A program made the position numbers and the translations under genes. A stretch of 64,000 bases of DNA, from assembly GCA_963783965.1 (NCBI GenBank), contig CAWAPQ010000014.1, positions 186,001 through 250,000 of the forward strand. The letters run 5' to 3'. The notes beneath the pieces were generated by a model. The model was not told where the DNA came from. It made no database searches and saw only the letters and a program-made list of their open reading frames with translations. This stretch comes from Bog-473 sp963783965. Lineage in GTDB: Bacteria > Actinomycetota > Acidimicrobiia > Acidimicrobiales > RAAP-2. Shown here piece after piece: positions 25,539 to 33,668 of this stretch (position 1 is the first letter of the stretch; each line of letters begins with the position of its first letter).

Positions 25539-26734
25539 CCGGAGGTCGTGTCGCTCTCCGCCCCGACCATCCGGGACGCGTCGACGGCCGTGCGTGTCGA
25601 CGCGCGGCGCCACGGCACCCGGGTGCGCCCGGTGAGGGGCTTGGCCAGCGGGGTACGGGCCAGCAGCTCCGTCAGCGCGATGCAGGCGAGGAAGACGATC
25701 GCCACCGTGATCACGCTGACCAACGGCCACGGCAGGAAGACATTGAGGTGCCGCCATCCGACCCAGCTCAATATCGTGATGAAGAGGACCTGAGCCAGAT
25801 AGATCCCGTAGGAGTTGTCCGAGCCCGACCGCACGACGGCCCGGGTGCGCTTCGATCGCCGTCGATGGACCAGCGCCACGCCGATCAGGTAGATGCACGC
25901 GATGGCGCCGATGTTGAACGGGATCACGATCGGCTGGAAGGGATCGGCGCTCGACCCGAGCCATGAGACCACATGGTCGGCTGCCAGGTAGTACCAGACC
26001 TCGGCGAGGACTGCCGCCGCCACCGTGCTCGAGACGATGAGCACCACGTGCGAGCAGAGCCAGTCATGGAACTCGTCGAGGTGCATGGCGACGACCATGC
26101 CGGCCACCAGATAGAACTGATACGACGTGACCTCGCGCGTGGCCCAGTAGCCCTGCATCCAGCCCGGCACCAGGCCCCAGTGCATGGTGGACACCAGCGC
26201 AACCTGCACCAGACCACTGGCCAGCAGCACGAGCCCGTGGTGCCCGGCGGTCCGACGCAGGAGTACGAGCAGCAGGGGGAACAGCAGGTAGAACTCCAGC
26301 AGCACCAGCAAGTAGTAGAGCTGGTAGTAGCCGGTGCCGAAGAGATAGAGCAGGTGGACCGTGTCGGCCCTCGGTGTTCCGTGCTCGCTCGGGAGGCCGA
26401 CCAGGAAGTAGATGACGGTCCAACACAAGTAGGGCACCGCGACCAGCGCGAAGCGGCGGCGCCAGAACGTGCGATGGTCGATGCCCGGCAGGTCGCGGAC
26501 GCTGTAGGCCAGCATGCAGGCCGAGACGAAGAGGAAGGCCTCCCGCGTGACGTGCAGCAGTTGCAGCGACGCCCCGACGGTCAGCGCCGCCGCCACGGGA
26601 GCGAAGAAGAGCAGCGTGTGGGTCGACACCACGCCTGCCTGCTTGACGGGCCGCATGGCGTCAATGTGATCGAGGCGTTTGCGGGTGCCCCGGACGGGCC
26701 GCGCCGGCGAGAGCGGCGACTCGACCGTCGTCAC
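25466..26734 (-). CDS. Acyltransferase 3 family membrane protein
   Basis: 422 aa from GTG 26734, overlapping the stop of the upstream ligase gene (GTGA). About ten transmembrane helices are visible across residues 40-365, such as LLYLFGTGYYQLYYLLVLLEFYLLF. Early residues RLDHIDAMRPVKQAGVVSTHTLLFF match the acyltransferase-3 pattern with the conserved His. These enzymes O-acylate sugars, polyols or natural products at the membrane. Last gene of the four-gene ComA-like cassette. A soluble Ala-rich tail of ~50 residues follows the last helix. The 3' end overlaps the convergent SGNH gene by 73 bp. Confidence 0.82.
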   Translation of the reverse strand: MTTVESPLSPARPVRGTRKRLDHIDAMRPVKQAGVVSTHTLLFFAPVAAALTVGASLQLLHVTREAFLFVSACMLAYSVRDLPGIDHRTFWRRRFALVAVPYLCWTVIYFLVGLPSEHGTPRADTVHLLYLFGTGYYQLYYLLVLLEFYLLFPLLLVLLRRTAGHHGLVLLASGLVQVALVSTMHWGLVPGWMQGYWATREVTSYQFYLVAGMVVAMHLDEFHDWLCSHVVLIVSSTVAAAVLAEVWYYLAADHVVSWLGSSADPFQPIVIPFNIGAIACIYLIGVALVHRRRSKRTRAVVRSGSDNSYGIYLAQVLFITILSWVGWRHLNVFLPWPLVSVITVAIVFLACIALTELLARTPLAKPLTGRTRVPWRRASTRTAVDASRMVGAESDTTSGQPRAPALSGEPATAAAMAEAIAR

Positions 26735-28365
26735 TGAAGATCGAACGTGTACAGGACGGGCACCTCCGGGGTCCCCAGCATGCGGCGCTTCACCTTGCCC
26801 GTGGCACCGGCCGGCAGCTGCTCCACGACACAGAGGGTCACCGGCCGCATGGCGCGCACGAGATCGCGTTCGAGGACCTTCGCGATGCGCTCCACCGCCT
26901 CGCCGACGACCCGGCGGTCGGGCACGTCGTCGTCACCGGCGACGCCGTCGGGCGCCCGCAGGACGACGAACGCCACGGGCACCTGCCCCATTTCGGGGTC
27001 GTCCCGACCCACGACGGCCACCGAGGCGACCATGGGCTCGGCGCCGATGACCTCCTCCACGTCTCTGGGCAGCACCTTCTCGCCGCCGCGGTTGATCACG
27101 TCGTCGATCCGGGCATCGAGGTAGACGAACCCGTCGGCGTCCTTGTGGCCCAGGTCGCCCGTCCGCAACCAGCCGTCGGGGTGGAAACGATCCTGATGCG
27201 TCGCCCCGACATATCCCTCGATCACCGAGACCCCGCGGATCTCGACGTGGCCGATATGGAACTCCGGCGCCTCCAGCGGGCTCCCGACCGCTTCGGTCTG
27301 GCGGACGATGCGCAGCTCGAGTCCGACGGGCAGCCCGACTGATCCGGGACGACGAGGCTGGGACAGCGGATGCGCGGTGATCTGGCTCGCCGCCTCGGTC
27401 ATGCCGTAGGTCTCGATCACGGGGATGCCCGTGCCCTCCTCGAAGCGGTCGGCCACGACCACGGGCAGTGGCGCCGACGCCGACCGGACGAACCGGATCC
27501 CGCCGGGCACGGTCTCGCCCGGCCGCAGCGCGCCGAGCCGCGAGATGATGGCGGGCACCGCGTTGATCCAGGTGATCGAGCGCTCGGCCATCAGGTCCCA
27601 GAAGCCGCTCCGGTGGAACCGGTCGTCGAGAACCAGGCTGGAGCCGGCCACCAGGGCGGAGAGCAGGCCCACGACCTCGGCGTTGATGTGGAAGAGGGGC
27701 AGCGGGTTGAAGCCACGGTCCGCCGGGCCGAGTTCCAGGTGCGAGGCAACGCAACGCGCCGTGTGGAGCAGCTTGTCCTGACCCAGCCGGACGACCTTGG
27801 GCGTCCCGGTCGTGCCCGACGACGACAGCACGACGCCCCCGGCTCCGGCGGGCTGGGGTGCGGTCGCCCCCGGACGCGTCACACGCCCGTCGTGCAGCTG
27901 GTCGAGGCGGTCCAGCTCGATCCACTCGCCCTCGACGCCGGCCGGGGCCGGACGATCTGCCAGGACGACGTCGACGCCGGTCCGGGCCAGGGCGACACCG
28001 AGGCCACCACTGCCTTTCGCCGGCATCGACGGGTCGAGCGGGGCCACCCAGAAGCCGGCGCTCACGCACCCGAGGAACACGTCCGCGAATTCCATGGGGT
28101 CGCCGACGACGAGACCGATGGTCGAGAGGCCGCGGGCGCGCACCGGGCTGAGCAGGGCACGCCAGCGCTCCATGCTCCCCTCCAGCTGACGGAAGCTCGT
28201 CGCACCGGCAGTGCGCGCGTGCTCGACATAGGTCTGATCGCCCACCATCACCGAGCGGGCGCGGATGACATCGCACAGCGCGACAGCCGGCTCGGGCGCA
28301 GGCGCAGTCCCTCTGACGGGTCGTTCGTCGACGGCGACGGTCCTTCTCGCGGCGACGGCCTGCAT
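26731..28365 (-). CDS. AMP-forming acyl-CoA synthetase/ligase
   Basis: 544 aa, normal for the ANL superfamily. P-loop-like VLSSSGTTGTPKVVRLGQDK, then PLPLFHINAEVVGLLSAL, ETYGMTEAASQITAHP, the DGWLRTGDLGHKDADGFVYLDAR hinge region, and a near-C-terminal lysine in PAGATGKVKRR. It activates a carboxylic acid as acyl-AMP and passes it to CoA or another acceptor. The start (ATG, 28365) overlaps the VOC gene stop, and its stop overlaps the acyltransferase start, so the product is likely handed to the acyltransferase. Substrate unknown; a sulfolactate-type acid or a fatty acid are both possible. Confidence 0.85.
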   Translation of the reverse strand: MQAVAARRTVAVDERPVRGTAPAPEPAVALCDVIRARSVMVGDQTYVEHARTAGATSFRQLEGSMERWRALLSPVRARGLSTIGLVVGDPMEFADVFLGCVSAGFWVAPLDPSMPAKGSGGLGVALARTGVDVVLADRPAPAGVEGEWIELDRLDQLHDGRVTRPGATAPQPAGAGGVVLSSSGTTGTPKVVRLGQDKLLHTARCVASHLELGPADRGFNPLPLFHINAEVVGLLSALVAGSSLVLDDRFHRSGFWDLMAERSITWINAVPAIISRLGALRPGETVPGGIRFVRSASAPLPVVVADRFEEGTGIPVIETYGMTEAASQITAHPLSQPRRPGSVGLPVGLELRIVRQTEAVGSPLEAPEFHIGHVEIRGVSVIEGYVGATHQDRFHPDGWLRTGDLGHKDADGFVYLDARIDDVINRGGEKVLPRDVEEVIGAEPMVASVAVVGRDDPEMGQVPVAFVVLRAPDGVAGDDDVPDRRVVGEAVERIAKVLERDLVRAMRPVTLCVVEQLPAGATGKVKRRMLGTPEVPVLYTFDLQ

Positions 28366-28772
28366 CAGTACATCATCCTGTGGTCGGCATAGTGCTTGAA
28401 CTCCACCAGGTTGTCGGAGGGGTCGCGCAGCACGAAGGTCCTGTGCACCTCGACCAGTCCATCGAATCGGGTGCTCACGTCGGCGAAGAACTCGATCTTG
28501 CGCTGCACGCAGAGGTGGTACAGCGCGTCGAAGTCGTCACTGTCGCGGAACGTGACACCGAAGTGCCTCGGATAGAGGCGCAGTTCGGTGGCGGGCGGAC
28601 GGGGATGCTCGTCGAGGTGGCAGACCAGTTGGTCGCCGAAGAAGTCGATCGTGATGCGGTCGGCGTATCGGCGTGCCAGCTTGCAACCCAGCGTGCCCAC
28701 GTAGAACGCCTCCGCCTCGTCCAGGTCGTAGACCGGGATCGCCAGGTGGAAGACGTCGCGGCTCTCCCTCAC
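28365..28772 (-). CDS. VOC (glyoxalase/dioxygenase superfamily) protein
   Basis: 135 aa from GTG 28772, which overlaps the ComA-like stop (GTGA). The frame is open upstream but that part is antisense-like. Paired beta-alpha-beta-beta-beta modules: FHLAIPVYDLDEAEAFYVGTLGC, then LRLYPRHFGVTFRDSDDF and FVLRDPSDNLVEFKHY. His in FHLAI, His in RHFGV and Glu in LVEFK are likely metal ligands. Such proteins isomerise, cleave or oxygenate small molecules, or bind them for resistance. Reaction unknown; the tight coupling to the ComA-like enzyme suggests that it acts on that pathway's intermediate. Confidence 0.8.
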   Translation of the reverse strand: MRESRDVFHLAIPVYDLDEAEAFYVGTLGCKLARRYADRITIDFFGDQLVCHLDEHPRPPATELRLYPRHFGVTFRDSDDFDALYHLCVQRKIEFFADVSTRFDGLVEVHRTFVLRDPSDNLVEFKHYADHRMMY

Positions 28773-29545
28773 GAGACCGCACTCTCGAAGCACTCGAGGG
28801 TGTCGGCGCGGAGTCCGAGGCGGATCGTCTCGAGACCGAGCAGCGCGGTGGAGGAGATGTTGCCCAGGTTGACGTCCGAGCCGATCCGCTGCACGAAGTA
28901 GCACTGCAGCCGGGTGGACGGCGCCTCGAAGAGCAGGCGCGCCGGATCGACGTCGCTGGTGAGGATCTCCTCAATGAGCCCGAAGCGGAGCTCCCCGTTC
29001 GGCCGGCAAATGCCCGAGCTGCCGCTCTCGCGGGACTCCAGCGTGACCAGGAACGCTCCGGCTTCGAGGTCCTCGTGGATGCATTCGATCCAGCGGTCCG
29101 GCGCCAGGAGCTCCGACCGCTCCGAGTCCTTGAATCCCACTTCGGACACCACCTTGAACTCGTCGGCCAGTTTCCTCACGTAGCCGGCCTTCTCAAGGTG
29201 GGAGAGGGCGATGGTCCCGTTCGAGACCTCCACGTAGCGGCAGCCGTAGCTCTCACACAGGTCGCGGAAGTCATCGAAACGGTCCTGCAGCACGAACTTC
29301 TCGAAGAGGGTTCCGCCGAAGTAGTAGTCGACGCCGATGTCTGTCAACACGTCGATCTTGCGCTGCAGGTCGGTGGTCACGATCGCCGTGCCCCAGCCGA
29401 ACTTCACAAAATCGAGGAACTCGGCGCCGCTTTCGACGACGTCCTGGAACTGGCGCGTCGGCAAGCCGCCGTCGACCATCATCGTCAGACCCTCGGTCCT
29501 CGGTTTGCTGCTTCTCGGTGGTAGTTGCAACATCGTTGGTCGCAT
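28769..29545 (-). CDS. Phosphosulfolactate synthase-like protein (ComA family)
   Basis: 258 aa from ATG 29545 with a GAGGAG ribosome binding site. ComA adds sulfite to phosphoenolpyruvate to give phosphosulfolactate, first step of coenzyme M synthesis in methanogens; relatives act in Xanthobacter and Bacillus, and the plant HSA32 protein shares the fold. Matching parts: PRSSKPRTEGLTMMVDGGLP, VVESGAEFLDFVKFGWGTA, YYFGGTLFEKFVLQ, RYVEVSNGTIALS, VVSEVGFKDSE and WIECIHEDLEAGAFLVTLE. First gene of a four-gene coupled cassette (ComA-VOC-ligase-acyltransferase). Whether the sulfite-binding residues are kept cannot be settled by eye. Rare in actinobacteria to my knowledge. Confidence 0.82.
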   Translation of the reverse strand: MRPTMLQLPPRSSKPRTEGLTMMVDGGLPTRQFQDVVESGAEFLDFVKFGWGTAIVTTDLQRKIDVLTDIGVDYYFGGTLFEKFVLQDRFDDFRDLCESYGCRYVEVSNGTIALSHLEKAGYVRKLADEFKVVSEVGFKDSERSELLAPDRWIECIHEDLEAGAFLVTLESRESGSSGICRPNGELRFGLIEEILTSDVDPARLLFEAPSTRLQCYFVQRIGSDVNLGNISSTALLGLETIRLGLRADTLECFESAVS

Positions 29546-29576
29546 CAGATGCTCCTCGCTGTCTCTGTCGACTGTC

Positions 29577-30173
29577 TCACTGCGCGGCGACGGACGGGCG
29601 CAACCGTCCGAGGCCCCAGACGCTTGCGTTGGGGACCGGACCCCAGGTCATGGCCTCGACGCCGATGCCGGCGCAGTAGGCCTGGGCCACCCGGATCACG
29701 CCCCCGTGGGTCACGACGAGGACGTCGCCGTCCGGCGCACGTTGCTCGAGTTCGGAAATGAAGTCCCCGACGCGCTCGTACATGTCACGCAGGGACTCCC
29801 CCTGCGGTGGACGGGCCTCGGCGTCGACGACCCGATCGCCCTCGATCCCGCCGGCCGCGGTGTCCAGCTCGCTGAGCGGGCGACCCTGGGCCGTGCCGAA
29901 GTTCCGCTCGCGCAGCGCCGGGGTGATCTCGAGCGCAAGCCCGAGCGCGCGTCCGACGATCGTCGCCGTCTCATATGCCCGCTCCAGATCACTGGTGTGG
30001 ATCGCGGTGATGGTCACGTCGCCGAGGCTCTCGGCGACGCGTGCAGCTTCTCGGCGCCCCTTGGCGGTGAGCACAGGGCCTTCCGCCTGACCCTGTACGA
30101 GCCCGGCGGCGTTCCATGTGCTCTCCCCATGGCGGACGAACCACAGCGCCGGCTTCGTGTCTCGAGTACTCAC
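29577..30173 (-). CDS. Histidine phosphatase family protein
   Basis: 198 aa from GTG 30173 (a TTG four codons earlier is possible). Phosphoglycerate-mutase-like phosphatase: RHGESTWN with phospho-acceptor His15, SDLERAYETATIVG, RERNFGTAQG with the proton-donor Glu, and VVTHGGVIRVAQAY with the second His. Dephosphorylates a small phosphorylated metabolite. It ends 31 bp before the ComA-like gene on the same strand, so it may replace ComB and release sulfolactate from phosphosulfolactate; that is inference. Otherwise it could be a general phosphatase. Confidence 0.85.
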   Translation of the reverse strand: MSTRDTKPALWFVRHGESTWNAAGLVQGQAEGPVLTAKGRREAARVAESLGDVTITAIHTSDLERAYETATIVGRALGLALEITPALRERNFGTAQGRPLSELDTAAGGIEGDRVVDAEARPPQGESLRDMYERVGDFISELEQRAPDGDVLVVTHGGVIRVAQAYCAGIGVEAMTWGPVPNASVWGLGRLRPSVAAQ

Positions 30174-30228
30174 CTCTGTCCACAATGCCCAAGTCGTCTG
30201 AGCCTGTACTGGGAACGGGGGAAGAACT

Positions 30229-31692
30229 TCATGAGGATATGTAAGGAAAGAATGAGCTCAAAACGGGCGGATTTTGCAGTTTCCTGAGTCGAACCTGAGA
30301 TTCACGCCCCCGCAGGCACGCGCTGCGTCCGCGCGGTGACGCGGCGTCGGCGCGGCGCGTCAGACGCGCGGCAGGTTGGCGCGTCGGCGCCACGACGATG
30401 TCACGCCCGTTGTCCGGTTCGCTCGGCGGCGCGACCTCTGGTCCGAGACGGGCACGCTGCTCGGCGCGCACGGGGCCGCCGAGGACCCAGCGCAACGGGG
30501 TGTGCAGGATGAGAGCCGTGAAGAGCGCGGCGGCGCCCATGGTCAGCACGAAGGTGACGGCGACCGTCCCTGCCCAACCGAGGTGCGGCGTGATGCCGGC
30601 GTCGCCGAGACCGGAACGCACCAAGTTGATGAACAGCACATGGCAGAGGAAGATCCCTCCGGTCAGCCCGGCGAGGAACTCGGCCGAGAAGACCCGCGGA
30701 CCGCGCCCCGGACGGCGGGTGCTGTGGCGCCACCACATCCAGGCACCGCACTCGAGCGCCGCCACCGCGGCCGTGAACCACAAGAAGGCGACCGGCTGGT
30801 AGAGGTCCGAGGCGCGGCCGGTCGGCGACCCGGTCCACACCGCGATCAGGTACCACAACGTCGCGATGGCCCCCATGAGGACGGCGCCGGCGATCACCTG
30901 GCGGTACCAGCGCTCCACGAAGGCGCGCACCTCGTCGAAGTGCAGGGCGACCAGAATGCCCGCCACGAACTGCTCCTGGTACGTGATCGGGTTCCGGGCC
31001 CAGGGCCACACCCCCGCGATGTCGTGCGTCCAAGCACCCACGACGCCGAACGACGCGGTGTAGTGGAGGTCTGCCGCCAACAGCAGCGCGAACAACAGGC
31101 TGCCGAGCATGATGGGACCGTGGTGCGAGCTCGCCCGCAGCACCCGGAGCACCAGTGGGAAGACGGCGTACAACAAGAGCAGGACGACCGCGAAGTACAG
31201 CTGGTAGTAGCCGTACACCGTGTAGTTCCACAGGAGCGACCACGCCTGGTCCCACGAGTTGCCCGTGATCATGGAGAAGACCCAGTAAATGAGCGTCCAG
31301 GCGAGGAACGGCACGCCGAGCTGCACGTAGCGGCGGCGCCAGAAGCCCACCGTCGAGCGGGGCCGGGTGATCTGGGAGTACGTCAGCAGGAAGGCGGCAA
31401 GAAAGAAGAAGGCCGTCCGGCTGAAATGGAGCAGCATGACGAACGCCCACGCCGTGGTGTTGCCCGCCTGGACGTTCCACAGCAGCGAGTGCTGGAGCAC
31501 GACGGCACAGCAGGCGATGACCCGGAACGAGTCGAATTGGCTGATGTAGCCGCCGCCCGTGCCCGGGAGCATGCCGTTGACCGGCACGGGTTCCCGCGTC
31601 ACGCCCGGCTGGTCCGCGCTCGACACCTGCGGATGATGCCGCACTTGCCTCAATCCAAGCTGTGAACGCGCCGAGAAGGCGCGGGCCGTCAT
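30229..31692 (-). CDS. Acyltransferase 3 family membrane protein (second copy)
   Basis: 487 aa, with the ATG at 31692 overlapping the aminotransferase stop (ATGA). About ten transmembrane segments lie between residues ~50 and 395. The early FDSFRVIACCAVVLQHSLLWN contains the family's conserved Arg/His. A long basic, disordered C-terminus (~90 residues) follows. Domain layout resembles the acyltransferase at 25.5 kb, including a WRRRYVQLGVPFLAWTLIYW segment, so the two are probably paralogs from an old duplication. It would O-acylate a cell-surface glycan, lipid or natural product. Expression is tied to the aminotransferase. Confidence 0.8.
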   Translation of the reverse strand: MTARAFSARSQLGLRQVRHHPQVSSADQPGVTREPVPVNGMLPGTGGGYISQFDSFRVIACCAVVLQHSLLWNVQAGNTTAWAFVMLLHFSRTAFFFLAAFLLTYSQITRPRSTVGFWRRRYVQLGVPFLAWTLIYWVFSMITGNSWDQAWSLLWNYTVYGYYQLYFAVVLLLLYAVFPLVLRVLRASSHHGPIMLGSLLFALLLAADLHYTASFGVVGAWTHDIAGVWPWARNPITYQEQFVAGILVALHFDEVRAFVERWYRQVIAGAVLMGAIATLWYLIAVWTGSPTGRASDLYQPVAFLWFTAAVAALECGAWMWWRHSTRRPGRGPRVFSAEFLAGLTGGIFLCHVLFINLVRSGLGDAGITPHLGWAGTVAVTFVLTMGAAALFTALILHTPLRWVLGGPVRAEQRARLGPEVAPPSEPDNGRDIVVAPTRQPAARLTRRADAASPRGRSACLRGRESQVRLRKLQNPPVLSSFFPYISS

Positions 31693-32897
31693 CCCAGCTT
31701 CGTCAGGGCGGAGCGCAGATGGCGCACGGCCTGGCCGATGCGCTGCTCGTTCTCAATGAGGGCGAAACGGACGTGGCCGTCCCCGCCCGGTCCGAAGCCG
31801 ACACCCGGTGAGGTGGCGACACCCGCCTCGTTGACCAGGTACTTCGAGAACTCCAGCGAGCCCATCTCGCGGTACGGCTCGGGGATCGGGGCCCAGACGA
31901 ACATCGTCCCCTTGGGCGGCACCAGGTGCCAGCCGATCCGGTTGAGCCCGTCGCACAAGGTGTCGCGGCGCGACCGGTAGATCTCGTTGATCTCCTTCGG
32001 ATACTCGGGCGCCTCGTTCATGGCCACAATGGCGGCGATCTGAATGGGCTGGAACGTCCCGTAGTCGAGATACGTCTTGAGCTTGGTCAGCGCCTGCACG
32101 ATCTCCTGGTTGCCGACGACGAAGCCGACGCGCCATCCCGCCATGGAGAAGGACTTGGTCAGCGTGTAGATCTCCACCGCCACGTCGGTGGCGCCGGGCA
32201 CCTGCAGGATCGACGGCGGTTCGTAGCCGTCGAACCCGAGGTCGGCGTAGGCGAAGTCGTGCACCAGGACGACCTCGTGCTCGCGAGCGAAGGCCACCAG
32301 CCGCTCCATGAAGGAGAGGTCAACGCACGCGGTGGTCGGGTTGTGCGGGAACGACAGGACGATCACCCGCGGCTTGGGCCACGATTCTTCCCAGGCGTGC
32401 ATCAGGCCGTCGAAGAAAGCCTCACCCGGGTCGGGCGCGTCGTCGGACTCCACGTCGGGTCCTTGCAGAGGTACCTGGCGCACGTCGGCCCCGGCGAAGA
32501 GCGGGCCCCAGATGTGGATCGGGTACGAGGGAGACGGCACCAGCGCCGTGTCCCCGGGGCCGACCAGCACCCACATCAGGTGGGAGAAGCCCTCCTTGGC
32601 CCCGATGGTGGTGACGACCTGCGTCTCGGGATCGAGCTCGACGGCGAACTTGCGCTGGTAGAGATCCGTGATGGCGCTGCGCAGCTTCGGGATGCCGCGC
32701 GACGCGGAGTAACGGTGGTTGCGCGGGTTCCGGGCGGCCTCGGCCAGCTTGTCCACCGCCACGTCGGGCGACGGCAGGTCGGGATTCCCGAACCCGAGGT
32801 CGATGACGTCGCGTCCACTCCGTCGTGACGCCGCCTTGAGGTCGTTGATGGTGGCGAACACGTAGGGCGGCAAGCCGTTGATGCGGCGGAACTCCAT
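31689..32897 (-). CDS. Class I/II aminotransferase, AlaC-like
   Basis: 402 aa PLP enzyme. Lys248 in YTLTKSFSMAGWR forms the internal aldimine; other markers are DLGFGNPDLPSP, PSPSYPIHIWGPLFAGA, SFPHNPTTACVD and VHDFAYADLGFDGY. This pattern matches the alanine-forming glutamate-pyruvate aminotransferases (AlaC/AlaA-like). Start ATG 32897: no Shine-Dalgarno, but TAGACT (32909-32904 on the minus strand) is 6 nt upstream, pointing to a leaderless transcript starting inside the 3' end of the LLM gene. It is coupled downstream to an acyltransferase-3 gene. Confidence 0.9.
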   Translation of the reverse strand: MEFRRINGLPPYVFATINDLKAASRRSGRDVIDLGFGNPDLPSPDVAVDKLAEAARNPRNHRYSASRGIPKLRSAITDLYQRKFAVELDPETQVVTTIGAKEGFSHLMWVLVGPGDTALVPSPSYPIHIWGPLFAGADVRQVPLQGPDVESDDAPDPGEAFFDGLMHAWEESWPKPRVIVLSFPHNPTTACVDLSFMERLVAFAREHEVVLVHDFAYADLGFDGYEPPSILQVPGATDVAVEIYTLTKSFSMAGWRVGFVVGNQEIVQALTKLKTYLDYGTFQPIQIAAIVAMNEAPEYPKEINEIYRSRRDTLCDGLNRIGWHLVPPKGTMFVWAPIPEPYREMGSLEFSKYLVNEAGVATSPGVGFGPGGDGHVRFALIENEQRIGQAVRHLRSALTKLG

Positions 32898-32906
32898 CGT
32901 GGAAGT

Positions 32907-33668
32907 CTAGGACCCGGGTCGCGCGCCGACGGACCCGGGGGCCGTGCCGAGCGGGCGCGCGGCTGCGGCCAGCGCCTCGACGTCGACGGGCCAGCCGAAG
33001 ACCGCCCACGTCGCGCCGGCCTCGTGCAGCGCGCGGAGCTTGTCGGACAGCGGTGGGGAGGCCGAGGACGGGGGGCCGGCCCAGGTGACTTCGACGCCGC
33101 CGGGCCCCCTCGCCCGCTCGGCCACCAGTGCGGGCGCAGCGTCCCAGACGTTGAGCGCCGCCCCGGCCGCCCTGGCCTCCTCGGTCCGTGCGGCCGGCCC
33201 GCCCGCCACCCAGACCGGCAGGCCCGCCTCGACCAGGTCGCGCCCCAGCTCCACCATTTCGGCCCGTCGCTCGGACGCGGACGCGAAGGGAATGCCGTAG
33301 GCCCGGTTCTCCTCCTCGCTCAAGCGGTCGCCGGTACCCAGCCCGGCGATCACCCGCCCCGGTGCCAGCCTCTCGAGCGCCAGGAACTGTGCGGCGAGCA
33401 CCGCGTTGGGGACGAGGCCGATCCGGGCAACCAGCGTGCCCAGGTAGGGGCCCTGCCCCGGTCCCGGTCCGTCCAGAGGGTCGAACATGGTGGCCAGTGC
33501 GCCCAGAATGGGAAAGGGCGCCAACGCCGGCCGCTCGGGCTGGCCGATCGGCCAGATGTGGTCGTAACAGAAGAGGCCGTCCACCCCGGCTGCCACCGCC
33601 TCCGCGGCCGCGGCAAAGGCCGCGTCGGGTCGGTCGCGAAAGATCGGCAGCACCACGCCGGTGCGCAT
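32907..33668 (-). CDS. LLM-class (F420-dependent type) oxidoreductase
   Basis: 253 aa from ATG 33668, overlapping the ROK gene stop (ATGA). Bacterial luciferase-like TIM barrel: MRTGVVLPIF start, VDGLFCYDHIWP, LVARIGLVPNAVLAAQFLALERLAPGRVIAGLGTGD (shortened form of the F420/FMN-binding region), GLPVWVAGG. At ~250 aa it is shorter than the usual 280-340, lacking part of the C-terminal insertion. Probably uses F420 or FMN on an unknown substrate. Third gene of the SRPBCC-ROK-LLM operon. Confidence 0.82.
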   Translation of the reverse strand: MRTGVVLPIFRDRPDAAFAAAAEAVAAGVDGLFCYDHIWPIGQPERPALAPFPILGALATMFDPLDGPGPGQGPYLGTLVARIGLVPNAVLAAQFLALERLAPGRVIAGLGTGDRLSEEENRAYGIPFASASERRAEMVELGRDLVEAGLPVWVAGGPAARTEEARAAGAALNVWDAAPALVAERARGPGGVEVTWAGPPSSASPPLSDKLRALHEAGATWAVFGWPVDVEALAAAARPLGTAPGSVGARPGS

